Below, one piece after another: positions 1 through 12,700 of a DNA stretch of 64,000 bases. The notes beneath the pieces are model-generated. The model was not told the origin of the DNA and ran no database searches. It saw nothing but the letters and a program-made list of their open reading frames with translations. Both the position numbers and the translations under genes were made by a program. Within the stretch, counting starts at the first letter, position 1. The number at the start of each line of letters is the position of its first letter. Source of the DNA: Mactra quadrangularis (Eukaryota; Mollusca; Bivalvia; Venerida; Mactridae); NCBI GenBank assembly GCA_025267735.1, contig CM046311.1:23954020-24018019 (forward strand), in the 5' to 3' direction.

Positions 1-115
1 TTTAGTGACACCTTACAGTACTTTGATTTTCAACAAACTATTCTCATATTTACCTGTCAGATCTAAATTTAGACATGGGAATCCAGAATCAGGATCATTA
101 GACATGGGAATCCAG

Positions 116-772
116 AATTAACTCAAATTTTGTATGTGATCATAAGTAGCATTTTCCTTCTCAAATCCAAAAATTCAGAATTTTTCTTTTATTACAAAAC
201 ATGCTTCCCGTAGACATGCAATGCAAATTTTGAAGCCAAAAAGCGACTTTTGTTAAATGGGTATGTGCCATAATCAGAACAGCCACATACCAGTTGATAC
301 AAAATAATAGCGAATTATGAGGCCCGGTTAGAAATTTTATTTGATAACAAAGTATAACAGTATATACAAACTCAAATATCATAATCACTGTCGTCTGCAT
401 CGTCGAAATCTATACAAATTCTACACGCACAATTTTAAAGACGGGCCTCTGCTTTACAATTCAGTAGACCGTCGAGTGTTTATTTAAGCGACAAATTTAC
501 AGTAAACGCACGGGAATTATATAAATACACTGGAAGTAAGACAATGTTATAATCAGAACAGCTTTTTTACCTCCCGCCGGATTTTTGATAAAAAATTTTG
601 CATTGTACCTTATGGAAAACTTTTTTATTTATCTATTAAAAATTCTGAAAATTTTAATCCTAGAAGGAAAAATTGAAATAAGATTGTATTAAAATTTTTA
701 GCAAAATCGCTGTTATAGTTTAAAAGATATTTACGGCAAATAGGGGTCCAGCAATAACGCAAACGACCTATA
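116..772. mobile_element. Partial copy of a TIR DNA element
   Basis: This stretch is collinear with two blocks elsewhere in the window: 116-350 matches 26019-26256, and about 340-772 matches 29272-29678. Here the two blocks are continuous, so this copy shows the element before the 3-kb insertion seen in the second copy. The right terminus (near 750-772) resembles the inverted terminal sequence of the other copy (AACGCAAACGAACTATA type). The left terminus is missing here and is replaced by a short duplicated phrase around GACATGGGAATCCAG. No coding capacity is seen. Confidence 0.7.
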
Positions 773-2358
773 CTAAATTTAGACTGTTGCTATGGTTGAG
801 AAAACAAATACATTCTGAAGATAACGTCACTTTACTCCCTGCTGTAGCCGAGACCAGTCGACGAAAATGATAGATAGGCGGATAACAATATTGTCGTCTG
901 CTTAAGTATTTTATATCACCGAGGTAAGTTCAATGTACGTTAACTTTTATTTATATTGAAATTGAATTGTTTAGAGCTTGTTAAAAATTTCACTTGAGTA
1001 TGTTAATGTATATTCTGTTAATTGATCAAAGTTATATTGATTTTTGCGTTTAACTTAAGTTAAATTTAAACGTTTAGCCATGAAGTTGCAAGTATCTAAT
1101 ATTCGTTGCATTCGTGTATGAGTTCAAACTTCACGCAGCTATAATTCGTTGAATTAATTAAAATAGCAACGCGTGATGTATGCGTTGTGAGTATTATGTT
1201 ATGAATAAGTACTATCTTAGTTAAAGGTACAGATTATATTCCAGGCCATGCTTGTTTTTGTTCTTCAAACAATGGACTTGCCCACTAAATAGATAAATAA
1301 GCCGATGCTTTAACAACATTTTACTTATTAATACATAACACTTTGATAGTTAACATTTATTTTGAATAGTGTATATTTATATTGTTATTTATATACAATG
1401 ATATGTTTATAAAATAAGTGTAAACTTACTTAACTATAACATTGTATAAATTATTCATCCCTGAATAATTTAGTGTATAATGAAACTGGCATTGTTTATT
1501 TACGCAATGTTAACGTAGACAACCTGTAGCCAATATACTTATTGTTAGTTTTTTCTCAACCGTCAAAACATGAATAATTTCAGGATGAACGCATTTGTTA
1601 AAATTATCGTCATGATACATTCATAAATTTCAAAAAGTGTGTATAATGATAGAGTAAAGCTGTTTATGCCGTGTGATATATTTTAGCCAAGCTATATTTA
1701 ATTACAATTAGGCCGCCGGTCGAAAAACAATGCATCCAAAAGTATTTCCAAAATGTAAATTTGATAATTCATCAAAACACATGGATTAATGATTCTATTT
1801 ACAATTTTACCACAGGAGCCCGATGATTTTTCCTTCTTATCACATACAATATGAGGGGAAAATTACACTGGGCACTTGTGTGTAAACTGTAATTTAAAAC
1901 GTGTAATGTTTGAGTTGAAATGAATTATTAAATTTTCATATTGAAAATATTTTTGTGTAATTCACCCTAAGACATTGTAATATGTTACATGGACAACCTA
2001 TATCAACATTTGGATTTATGAGAAAAAAGAACTTTAATCATGTGTTTGGACTGACGTTCGAAGGGCTATTTCAAGGCTAGGATAAATGTTTTCATTTGTT
2101 TAGTTTTTTTTATATTTTCACTGTCACATCTATATATTTAATGCATCATTTACAAAATAGATCAACATTATTTTGGAATTTATGGATATTTTAATACGTT
2201 TAGTAAACACACCCATTTCATAGAATTTTTTTTCAATTTCAAATCCTGATACACCCTTAAGAAAAACGGACAATAAATAGGAGGATAGCTGGAATTCTAT
2301 ACATAGACGGTGTAAATATCACATTGAGGAAAATTGTCAGGTCGACATGATTGTAAAT
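773..2358. other. AT-rich sequence, nothing recognised
   Basis: No open frame with recognisable protein content, RNA gene or clear repeat boundary was found in this stretch. Confidence 0.5.
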
Positions 2359-3829
2359 AGTACGGGGGCCAGAGGGGTCCACCATGCACCCCCTCTAGAC
2401 TTTTTGCCACCTATGCTAAATTGTTCCGTAGGGTCCACTGAATAAGAATCTGCGTTGTTCTCAAAAATAAACTCATGCGCACTACCTGAAATGTCATAGT
2501 TTCCATGGCAACCCCTTGTTTTTTTTTATCGAAATTGTCGGTGTTTGTAAAATCATTGATAACTTGAACAAGCATTAAGCTAGAATAATATAATTAGTGT
2601 CGTATCAAAGCTGAGACACTGTTCTTTAGAAATATATGTAAAACTATCAGCTAAAATACAGTTTAATTTATGAAATTATCCGAAAAACATGAAAAAATGC
2701 TGAAAAAAATCGATTTTTTTCAATTTCTTGCATATCTTTTAACTTCCAACCCCTATTTTGGAGAAATAAGACATTTATTTTGTTACAAATATTCTAGAAA
2801 GGTCCACTCTATCATATTTAAAATTATTTTTATGACAGAAGTACTATTTATGTATGTAAAAACCGTTGTCATAGCAACCGCTATTTTCAAGTAATAACTT
2901 CTATTTGGTGATTAAACTTCATTTTTTTGCTCAAATCTAACGATAGGATTGCAATATTGATATCAAATGATATCTGAGACTCATGTCTTTAATATCATTG
3001 CTGTTATCAATAAATTCAGTACCGATACCTTCATAGATATTGTTAAGAAATGTTAATCAAAGCGCTGAAAGCACCGATTTTGTTTTCGGTTTGACAGTAT
3101 TAAAGTGATTCACATGTCATAACGTTTGAAGACGATGGTTATTGTGCAGTGGTGGTCTATTGAATGAAGAAATAATATAATAAGACTAAAGAGACTCTTG
3201 TTGTTTTGTTTTTGCTTTTACTGAAATAAAATTATGTGGGAATATGATTTTGTAATTTAGATTTTACGCTGTATATCATAACTTTTTAAAAGGTAATGTG
3301 CGGCGGCAGACTTTCTTACCTACTTTCCCGGACTTGTTTCTTTAACATTAATCGGTTTAGCATCTTATCCTTACATATCAAATGCATGGCTCTGTCAAAA
3401 CCTGATACTTTTATTTACTCAATGACTGTTAAAGTAAAATATTTGTATTAATAAAAGAGTGACTAAACTATATAACAATAAGTCGTAAAACCAAAATCAA
3501 CATATGCGTAATATTTGTTCATTAGTTTACATCAACCAACTCGTTTAGAAAGTTTTCCTGGACCATATTCTAACAAGTGCCTACCTTCCCTCCATAAGGA
3601 TCTGGTAACTTTGCTACATTTTGCGGATTCAAGGCCATAATTCAATTTTTCAAGGACCATGACCAGCCAAAACCGGGGCTGAACCTTGAACCGCATGATT
3701 CGACAAACGCCAAACGAATAGAAAATACACAACCTTTTATTTTTAATTATATACGTATTTATACATGTCCAATATCTTAACAATCGTTTAATACATTTAT
3801 CCACTCCATGATTTTATCTAATTCAACAT

Positions 3830-4115
3830 CTGTAGATATATCTTTATCTTGTTCTTCGTCAGTATAAGCGTTATCTAGGGTATCGCCCAGCTGAGATTGA
3901 AGAACGTTACCTTTAAACCATGAAGGTTCAAGATACCCATCATTATTCGTCAGACCAAATTATTCTGAAACGGGAGGTATGTAAGGATTAGTATTGTGGA
4001 CATTTTTCTGAATGACTACCAGGTTATCAAATCTCTTGATTTGCTGTACTAAACACTTGTTAAAAGGTGGTAATGCTCCCATATCAACATTGTGAAACGC
4101 ACCAGCTGTTTTGTC
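3830..4115 (-). pseudogene. Decayed coding remnant inside long-TIR element
   Basis: Read on the minus strand from about 4115 down, one frame stays protein-like for about 95 codons with a single in-frame stop. It contains MGALPPFNKCL, then NPYIPP, then GYLEPSWFKGN, and ends in an acidic stretch. The spacing of LPP, a basic helix, a PxIPxP-like motif and a W-rich segment resembles the C-terminal part of large transposon-type proteins seen in many invertebrate genomes. I cannot name the family. It may be the remains of this element's own protein, or a separate insertion. Confidence 0.35.
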
Positions 4116-4539
4116 TTAAACTTAGCTATAATACAATTGTAAAGTAATAGCTATCAGTAGCCCTGATATTTGCTGTTTGCATGGAAGGCATTCTTTGTAT
4201 CTATACATATTATCTCTTTTTGATAAAAAAATAAAGATGGATATTTTTCTAGAAGTAAGTCTGAGGGTTTTGTTGTACTTCTACACAAACATGGTAGTAT
4301 AAATGAAGTTAACAATTTCAGGGTCGATTCTTCATTGAGTTTGTTGAGAAAACTATTTACAAGGATTCTTAATAACTGTTCGACTGGCTGAACAGTAATA
4401 AGAAACATTTGATAATATCTTTGTTTAACATTGTATAATAAATCACATACTTTATACTGTATTTCGCCTATCTTATTTGCACTTGTTAAATGAAATCGAT
4501 GATATGATTATTAGTAATGGTCTTGCTGGTATAAAAGTT

Positions 4540-5565
4540 GATATGTTTAACATATTTTCATTTTATATGCTGACGTTATTTTCGCTAATAGTAGAGACGA
4601 GTTACAACTAAGTATACTCGTTTTTTGAAGATTATTGTAAGTTATGGAAATCAGTTGTACACACTAGTAAAACTAAGGTTATGATTTTCAAAAAAGAGGC
4701 AGGATTTCAGAGAATACTAAATTCTATTAAAGTGATATGAACTGGATATTGTTGAACAATTAACATACATTGGTGTAGTTTTCTCATCAAGGGGGGGGGG
4801 GGTCATTCTCTAATACTAAAATTGTTTTGTTGGCCAAGCTTTAATAGGTATTTTAAAGTTAACAAATATTTGTATAAATTTACTGGTATTCTAAAAACAT
4901 GAATTAGAACTGTAACAGATAGATAAATTGATATCACTCATTCTGTTCTATGCAAGCCAAGTTTGGTGATTCGTCCAAGGAAATTCCATTTAACGAATTC
5001 ATTTACATTTCTGTGAAAGGTTACTCGGGATAAAAAAAATACTCAAAATGATTTTAATCACAGTGAGTTTGGGAGGTTGAATTTTCCACCAATTCGCTAT
5101 TTTAACATTATAGTAAACTATTGGGTAAAATTATTACAAACTGATATAAATTAAAACAACAGAGATTTGTGCCCTAATAAACCCAACTTGTGTTCTTTGT
5201 TGAATTAATTTTTGTCCTACCTTGGTTTTTATGATGCATGTACTTTTCATGATATTGCTAATGTTCATATATCTTAAGCAATGTTAAACACATACTATGA
5301 TAATTTAATGCAAAGTTTGAACATAGGTTAGCTAATTCAAGTAGAACATTATTTACAAGAATATATCAAATTTTAGTTTCAGTCATATTCAAAAACATTA
5401 CAACATTTAAGATTTAGATATGTTATGGCTATAGACTTAAACTGTGTTCTCATAGACTACAGTTTGAAACCGGTAGATGGAACAAACAAAGATCCACACC
5501 TACATGTCTGTATAAATTGTCATATATTAGGAGACGAGTTTCATATCATTACAGAATGAAAATTA
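4540..5565 (+). pseudogene. Degraded LINE reverse-transcriptase C-terminal half
   Basis: Broken pieces in shifting plus-strand frames recapitulate the second half of a LINE ORF2. They start after the catalytic region with NSRDELQ and a KTKVMIFKK segment, continue through thumb-like sequence (GRLNFPPIRYFN near 5075-5110), and end with a CxxC...GDEFH zinc-binding motif near 5510-5550. The same order is seen in the intact L1-like ORF2 at 9778-13062, so this is probably a much older relative. Many stops and frameshifts rule out function. Confidence 0.65.
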
Positions 5566-6487
5566 TATTCAGAATAAAGAAATATTAAAATCCCTACATA
5601 TTTTCCTTATTGACCATAGCATGTTTAAATTGACTGAACTTATTCTTACTGAAATTAAAGCTTTAACAATTCAGCTTGGTATTTATTGTTACCAATTTTC
5701 CCTAATCATGGCGAAATTATTTAGAAATCCCACCACTGTGTTACCAATTTTCTACACTCATACTGGAGGTTTTGATTTGTCCGATGCCACCATTATATAC
5801 ATTAATTGATGGCCATATGTCTACTACAAATTTATTTCACTCACATTAACCCAGTTATAATGATGAACTACAAGAATTAAAGACATAACCAAAGACAAGA
5901 AAAATAACGACCAGAGCTAGAGAGAACCCAGTTAATAAGTAAACTTTTCTATATATACAAAAATGTATTTCTATTGGACTTAAAAGTTAGGTATAGTGAA
6001 CGTAAAAGTCTCGGTATGAACCGTAACTTTTGATGTTCATATCCAATTTCTAACCGTAAAAAAAGATTAGTGAGTCATACATTATACCACAAAAATAAAG
6101 GTAAATTAGATACTTACAACTTCCTTTGCTGAAATATAAATTTGTAACATTATATACAAAAAGCTTTAAAATTGGAAAATATAAGCTAAAGATGCTTGAA
6201 AATCATCCATATGGTTTACAGCTAACAGATGTCTTGAGTATCATATGAATGTATGATACTACATGTCTATATATTAAATGACTATAATATCAAGTTTGAT
6301 ATGCTGCAGTATTATTTTTATGGTAATTTAATATTGAACTGACATGTCAATGTACAAGTATTTTTCGCTTTAGTCGAAGACTTACCTGTGTTTATATGAA
6401 CAAACTTGTAAGTTAAGATAAATTTGTAGAAGTTAAACCGATAAGCATGCCACGGAAAGTTGGTTAAATTAGTAAATAGCATATATA

Positions 6488-6592
6488 GCATGGCATGGCA
6501 TGGCATGTCGCGGGACGACACGGCACAGCACGGCACGGCACGGCACAACACAACACAACACTACACAACACAACACAACACAACACAACACT
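6488..6592. repeat. Compound pentanucleotide microsatellite
   Basis: A continuous 5-bp-period tract changes motif along its length, from GGCAT units through CGGCA units to ACAAC-type units. It generates overlapping open frames on both strands that are not genes. Confidence 0.9.
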
Positions 6593-7693
6593 TTATACAA
6601 TATACTTTTTATAAACAACAGAAAAGTGATATTACATATACATAGTGCCCGAAAATAACATTTTAAAAAGTAATGATGTGCAGCGTAAAATCCAATTTAC
6701 AAAATCATATTCCAACATAAAACAACAAGAGTATCTTTAGTCTTATTATATTATTTCTTCATTCAATAGACCACCACTGCACAATAACCGTCGTCTTCAA
6801 ACGTTATGACATGTGAATCACTTAAATACTGTCAATCCGAAAACAAAATCGGTGCTTTCAGCGCTTTGATTAACATTTCCTAACGATATCTATGAAGGTA
6901 TCGATACTGAATTTATTGATAACAGCAATGATATTAAAGACATGAGTCTCAGATATCATTTGATATCAATATTGCAATCCTATCGTTAGATTTGAGCAAA
7001 AAAAACAAGTTTCATCACGAAATAGTAGTTCTTACAGAGATATAACGGTTGCTATGGCAACGGTTTTTACATACATAAATAGTACTTCTGTCATAAAAAT
7101 AATTTTAAATATGATAGAGTAGACCTTTCTAAAATATTTTGTAACAAAATAAATGTATTATTTCTCCAAAATAGGGTTTGGAAATTAAAAGATATGCATG
7201 TAATTGAAAAAAATCAATATTTTTCAGCATTTTTTCATGTTTTTGGTTAATTTCATGAATTAAACTGTATTTTAGCGGATAGTGTTACATATATTTCTAA
7301 AGATCAGTGCCTCAGCGTTGATAAGACACTAATTATATTATTCTAGCTTAATGCTTGTTCAAGTTATCAATGATTTTACAAACACCGACAATTTCGATGA
7401 AAAACAAGGGGTTGTCATGGAAACTGTGACATTTCAGGTAGTGCGCAAGAGTTTTTTTTAGAACAACGCGGATTCTGATTCAGGGGACCCTACGAAACAA
7501 TTTAGCATAGGTGTCAAAAAGTCAAGAGAGGGGTGCACGGTGGACCCCTCTGGCCCCCGTACTAAAATTTTAATTGTTCAGTTACTGACTGTAAAGTTAG
7601 TTTACGGACTAAAGTTTAAATTTTTTTCGTATTGTTAGCGTGGGTATACATGTGTATAGTACTGTGTGCATTCTTAAGAAAAGGACTTTATAT

Positions 7694-7997
7694 GGTGGCT
7701 GATTTACGCCATGTCTTATTTTCGTTTCTTCGCCGCGTTAAAACGAAAAATACGAAAACACGAAGACATGACAAATCGCCACAAAGAAACAAAACGACGA
7801 AGATACGACAGATGTAAGGTGAGAACACGACACATTTATTTGCCGTACTGTTGTATTTCTTTTGCTGTGTGTTCGTGAAGAAAAGAGCATACGAAGATAA
7901 GACAAACTATGGATTTATGTCGTATCTTCGTGTTTTCGTTTTTTCGTTTCTTCGCCGCGAAGAAACGAAAATACGACATGGCATAAATCAGCCACAA
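7694..7997. mobile_element. MITE with inverted ends
   Basis: The ends are inverted copies. The left starts GGTGGCTGATTTACGCC and continues into TTTTCGTTTCTTCGCCGCG; the right end is its reverse complement with a few changes (ATAAATCAGCCAC). The middle is rich in ACGAAAA and CGAAGA words. The short open frame over it has no protein-like content. Confidence 0.75.
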
Positions 7998-8262
7998 AAC
8001 TTTTAAATAAAATCATTCTACAAATCATTTATGTATCAGTGTTTGGTTCAAAATTATGATTATGAAGCTAGGTTATGAAATACTGTGAATATAAATACTA
8101 TCTGGTAAATATGCGTTGATATTTACCATCGACTTACCTTATGCGATGAAATGTCGATATTGAACTAAATCTATAGAGTAGATGTTTTCGTATGTCGTAT
8201 TCTGACTAAATGCTATGACTGAGGCATAGATAACAAAGTTTCAATGTCTTTGGTAGTGCGTA

Positions 8263-8524
8263 ATTATACCCCCGCGTCGAAGAAGAGGGGGACATACTGT
8301 TTTACCCTTGTCCGTCCGTGCGTCCGTCCGTTACAAAATTTCCGTCGAAGTTTTCTCAGCAACTATAACATGCAGCAGCCTAATACTTTGCATATTGCTT
8401 CATCCCATAGTCCCATGTGGTGTAAAGCGAGTTCATGCTCCTTGCTCATTTACTTCCTGTTTGTCGCATATTTTTAGATTTTTGCGGTGGTATCACTAGT
8501 GAGCATTAGCTCACAGATTTACTT
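8263..8524 (+). mobile_element. Dispersed repeat, copy 1 (ATACCCCCGC family)
   Basis: About 260 bp nearly identical to 29941-30209 in the same orientation. It begins at an ATACCCCCGC word and has an inverted GCGGTGGTAT partner near 8484, followed by a shared tail through GAGCATTAGCTCACAG. Both copies contain a palindromic TGAGCATTAGCTCA. It looks like a short non-autonomous element; the open frames over both copies are repeat-encoded artefacts. Confidence 0.85.
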
Positions 8525-9777
8525 GTTTTTTACTGTATTACCCGTAAATGTACATGTACATACGTCACGATAAAATCAATAAGTTTTATTTTTTTACGAT
8601 ATACACACTATATAATTACGTTTGTGAAGATCATAAGAGTGTTATCTCGAATAAAATTACAAGCTTGTTTCGTAGTATTCAGTTCATTTAACAAACGTTA
8701 CTTTGGTTTGTTTAATATGTTTTATATTTCTCACATGCATGTTTTCATTTTACATTGTAAATTATTTCTACTTTTAAAGTATACCATCTTTGTATAATGG
8801 ACAGTCATTATTACGATTACATTGTATATTGATCTGTCAGATTGCATAAATTAAAACGTCACATAACAAATCCATTCCAAAAAAAGATGTTCTGAAGCAT
8901 TTCTTAGGAGCCCCTAAGGTGACATTTTGAAATACTTTTTTTTCACAACTATTTCGTTTAAACGTAATATTATTTTGTTTTTACGAAATATTATGTCGTT
9001 TTTTCGAAATATTATGTCGTTTTTTCGAAATATTTTTCGTTAATTCGAGAAAATATTTTTGATTAAACATAATAATATTACGTTTAAACGAAAAAATTAT
9101 TTCGTTTCAACGAAATAATATAATTTCGTTTTTTCGAAATATTTATTTCGTTTTTTGAAATAATTATTTCGTATTTGCGATATATTATTTCGTTTTTTAT
9201 GGAATATTATTTCGATTAAACAAAATAATATTTCGTAATTTCGAAATAATTATTTCTTTTTTTCGAAATGATTATTACGTTTTTATGAAATATTTCGTTT
9301 TTACGAAATATTATTTCGTTTTTTTACGAAATAATTCATACGTTTTTTTCGAATAATTATTTCGTTTTTTTCGAAATAGTTATTTTGTAATAACGTAAAA
9401 ATATTGATTCGTTATACCATTATCAAATTCGTTTGTTTTATGAGACAGAACAGAACAGAACAGAACAGAACAGATACTTTATTAAAGGGCTTGAGCAGTG
9501 CTCATCACCCAAATAAATACAATATACATATATATACAATTACATACGACATGTCAACATATTTTTAACATAAACATACAAAAGGAGGAGAAAAAAAGAT
9601 AAATAATCAGTATTCAATAAAAGAATTTAAGGATAATAAGTCAAACGCTAACATGAGAGGACCTAATCATAAGTGCTTCTTTTACGTATTTAGATAGTTT
9701 AAAAAGAATACATTTGTTTTCAGAATGTAATAGTTCAACAAATTTATACATTGAGGGTTTGACATAAAAATACTTTT

Positions 9778-12700
9778 TCAGATATTTTTTCGGATAGATA
9801 AATACTTCGGACATATACAAATGAAATGGAATTCGTCCTCTATATCATTTTTATCACAAGAATTACATATGCGTCTGTCACGAGGAATAAAGTTTTGTGC
9901 AGTACGGCCTGTTTGAATCATTAAAGGATGAACAGATATCCGTAGTCTACAGAAATAAACTCTAAGATCTTTCGGTAAAATATCAAGATAATTTTCGTAC
10001 TCGAAAAGTGTTTTAAAATGTTTATAGTTACTGAGCACCGAGCTACGATTTAAATTAGTGGCCCATTCTTGTTTATAACAATCAAGAACTCGATGCTTGA
10101 AAATAATGGGGAACGATTTGGGATCTACATAAATATTTGTATCAAATATGTACGAAAATCCATAAGTATCAAGAAGAGATTTCACATTTGTGACCCAGTT
10201 TGTACGACCTTTTTGTAAATCTTCCAAACATTGTAAATACATTGTTTTAATTAAAATATTATCGGTATGTTTAATTTTACACCAATACTTGATAATACGG
10301 ATATAACGTGAAATATATAGTGGGTATCGACCGAGTTCTCCATAAATACCTAATGTACATGTATTCTTTTTAACATTTAAAAGACGACGACAGAATTTTA
10401 GATGAATTCTCTCAATCTCTTTATTTTTTGAGTATCCCCAAATTTCAGAAGCATATCCGAGGATAGAGCCTACGAATGAGTCGAACAATTGACACAATAT
10501 TTTAGGACTTAAATCAAATTTCTTACAATTGTACAATAAAACATTTAAGGCTTTCAATGCCTTACCGGTTAAATGCTGTTGATTAAGAGCAAAATTTCCA
10601 GTATAGTTAAAAACCGTTCCAAGATAATTGAAATCATTCACTACCTCTATGTTTTGACCATCGTACAGCCATTTCTCTGTCGGCAACAATCCGCCACGTT
10701 TTCTGAATACAACTATTTTTGTTTTTGTAGTGTTAACCTTTAAACCCCAGGTTTTACAATAAGTATTGAGTAAATTTAAATGTGTTTGGAGTTCTGCTGG
10801 GGAATCAGCTAGGATAGCCATGTCATCGGCAAATAAAAGAACGATTAAAACAATATCATTAAAATTTAAACCGGAGTTAGGAGACGACTGTAAGTATAAT
10901 TCTAAGTCTTCAATGAATATAGAGAATAATAAAGGGGACATAACTTCGCCTTGTCTTAATCCAACAGCATATTGGAAATAATCAGAATACTTAGAACATG
11001 ATTTTATACAAGATTTGACTTTATCGTACATATCTCGGATAATCCGTAACATTTTACCTTGTATGCCTTTATTATACATTTTGTACCAAAGTGCGTTTCT
11101 ATATATGCTATCAAAACACTTCATCAAATCAACAAAACAAACATACAGTCTTTTATTTTCATTAAGAAATTTTTGTATTAATGTAGTTAAAACAAATATT
11201 GCATCAATTGTAGAATATCCCTTGCGGAAGCCGAATTGTGCGTCAGAAATTATATTGTTGGATTCACAAAAAGATTCGATTCGTTTATTAAGTATAGAGG
11301 TGAATACTTTCGAAAAGCAACTAACAAGGCTTATCCCGCGAAAATTATTTACGTTGTTAGTTTGGCCTCCCTTGGGTATAGGAATAATTATACCTTCAGT
11401 CCATTTTTCTGGGTAAAATCCAGAATTTAAAATTGCATTGAATAAGTCACAAACGTGCTGACCAATAATATCAATACTTGAACAAAAATATTCATTCATT
11501 AAAAAATCATTACCCATGGCTTTACCACGTTTTAATAATTTGACAGCAGAATGTATCTCATTCAACGTAATAGGATAGTCAAGTTCTTCAAAACAACATT
11601 TTGGCTCATCAAAATTATGTTCAAAACAAAAACTTTCAGCACTTTCATTATGACAATTAAAGTCATTATTTCCAATTTTAGAGAAAAAATCTTTAAAGTC
11701 GTTCAATGATATACCACTGCTGTCATTTTTTGATTTTTTCTTAAAATAATTCCAAAATTGCTTCGGATTACCATTTTTTAACTTTTCTATTTCAATCATT
11801 TTTTTGCGATAAAACTTTTTCTTTTTATATTGTGTTAACTTTTTGTATTCTTTTTTGTTTTCACAAAAACGTATTCTATTAAGATCTGATTTATTGTCAT
11901 TATAAGTCTTTAAAGAATTTAGATACTTATTTCTAGCGATTATACAATCATAATCAAACCATTCGGTTTGTTTAATACAAGATTTGTCAGTAAAATAAAC
12001 ATTAGTATTAGGATAGACAACCTTTGAAAACAAAGGATCAGCTACATCACGTATAACACATGTGAACTCATTTAATGCATTATTAATAGAATTTCTGTCA
12101 CTACAGTCAATATTATGTACAGTATTATTAAGATCAGTTAACCGTGAAATCAACCCTGAACGAAATAAATGTACATGTTCATCATTCCAAATAAACTTAG
12201 TTTCACCGGTAGAATCACATACTGGATTGATTGTATTACATTTAATTGACATACTTAGTGGACAATGGTCACTCCATTCATTGATTGATTCGATGTTAAA
12301 ACTATTTATACATGAAAAATTATGTTCGTGGGTTAATAAATAATCAATGGTTGAAGCACCTCTAATAGATAGAAATGTATGACCATCAGTACTACCGATT
12401 CTACCGTTAACTATACGTAACCGTGTAGATTTACACATGTCCAATAGCTTTGTACCGTGACCATTACTTAAATTATCAACAGAGGCCCGGTCGAGGGGAC
12501 GATCTGGAACATAATCACTATCGTCAGTAAATACATTATTTTGATCATGAACAATATAATCGGGTTTCAAACCGACGCGACTGTTTAGGTCGCCAATAAT
12601 ATAGACTGAGCCAAATTGTTCATGTAAAGCAACATCGCTTTCTAATGTATCAAATAGATCAACATTTACAACATCGTAAGCTGGCGAGTCTTCACACCAG

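Larger units (their letters stand above)
2359..7563. mobile_element. Element with ~0.9-kb terminal inverted repeats
   Basis: The arms 2359-3298 and 6653-7563 are inverted copies of each other, readable base by base with modest divergence. Both outer ends begin AGTACGGGGGCCAGAGGGG. Short frames inside the arms are repeat sequence, not genes. The 3.35-kb interior carries degraded coding material of two kinds (minus strand near 3.8-4.1 kb, plus-strand LINE remnant near 4.5-5.6 kb) and a microsatellite. A target duplication is not clear. The superfamily is unassigned; a long-TIR DNA transposon or a foldback element would both fit. Confidence 0.8.

Noticed and set aside
2670..2894. 74-codon frame in the left arm of the long-TIR element
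   Set aside because: The inverted copy in the right arm does not preserve the frame.
6318..6645. Two opposite-strand frames over the pentanucleotide tract
   Set aside because: Peptides such as THNTTQHYTT are microsatellite translations.
8244..8499. Overlapping frames resembling those at 29934-30180
   Set aside because: They are copies of one dispersed element; codon-level conservation is not better than DNA identity.
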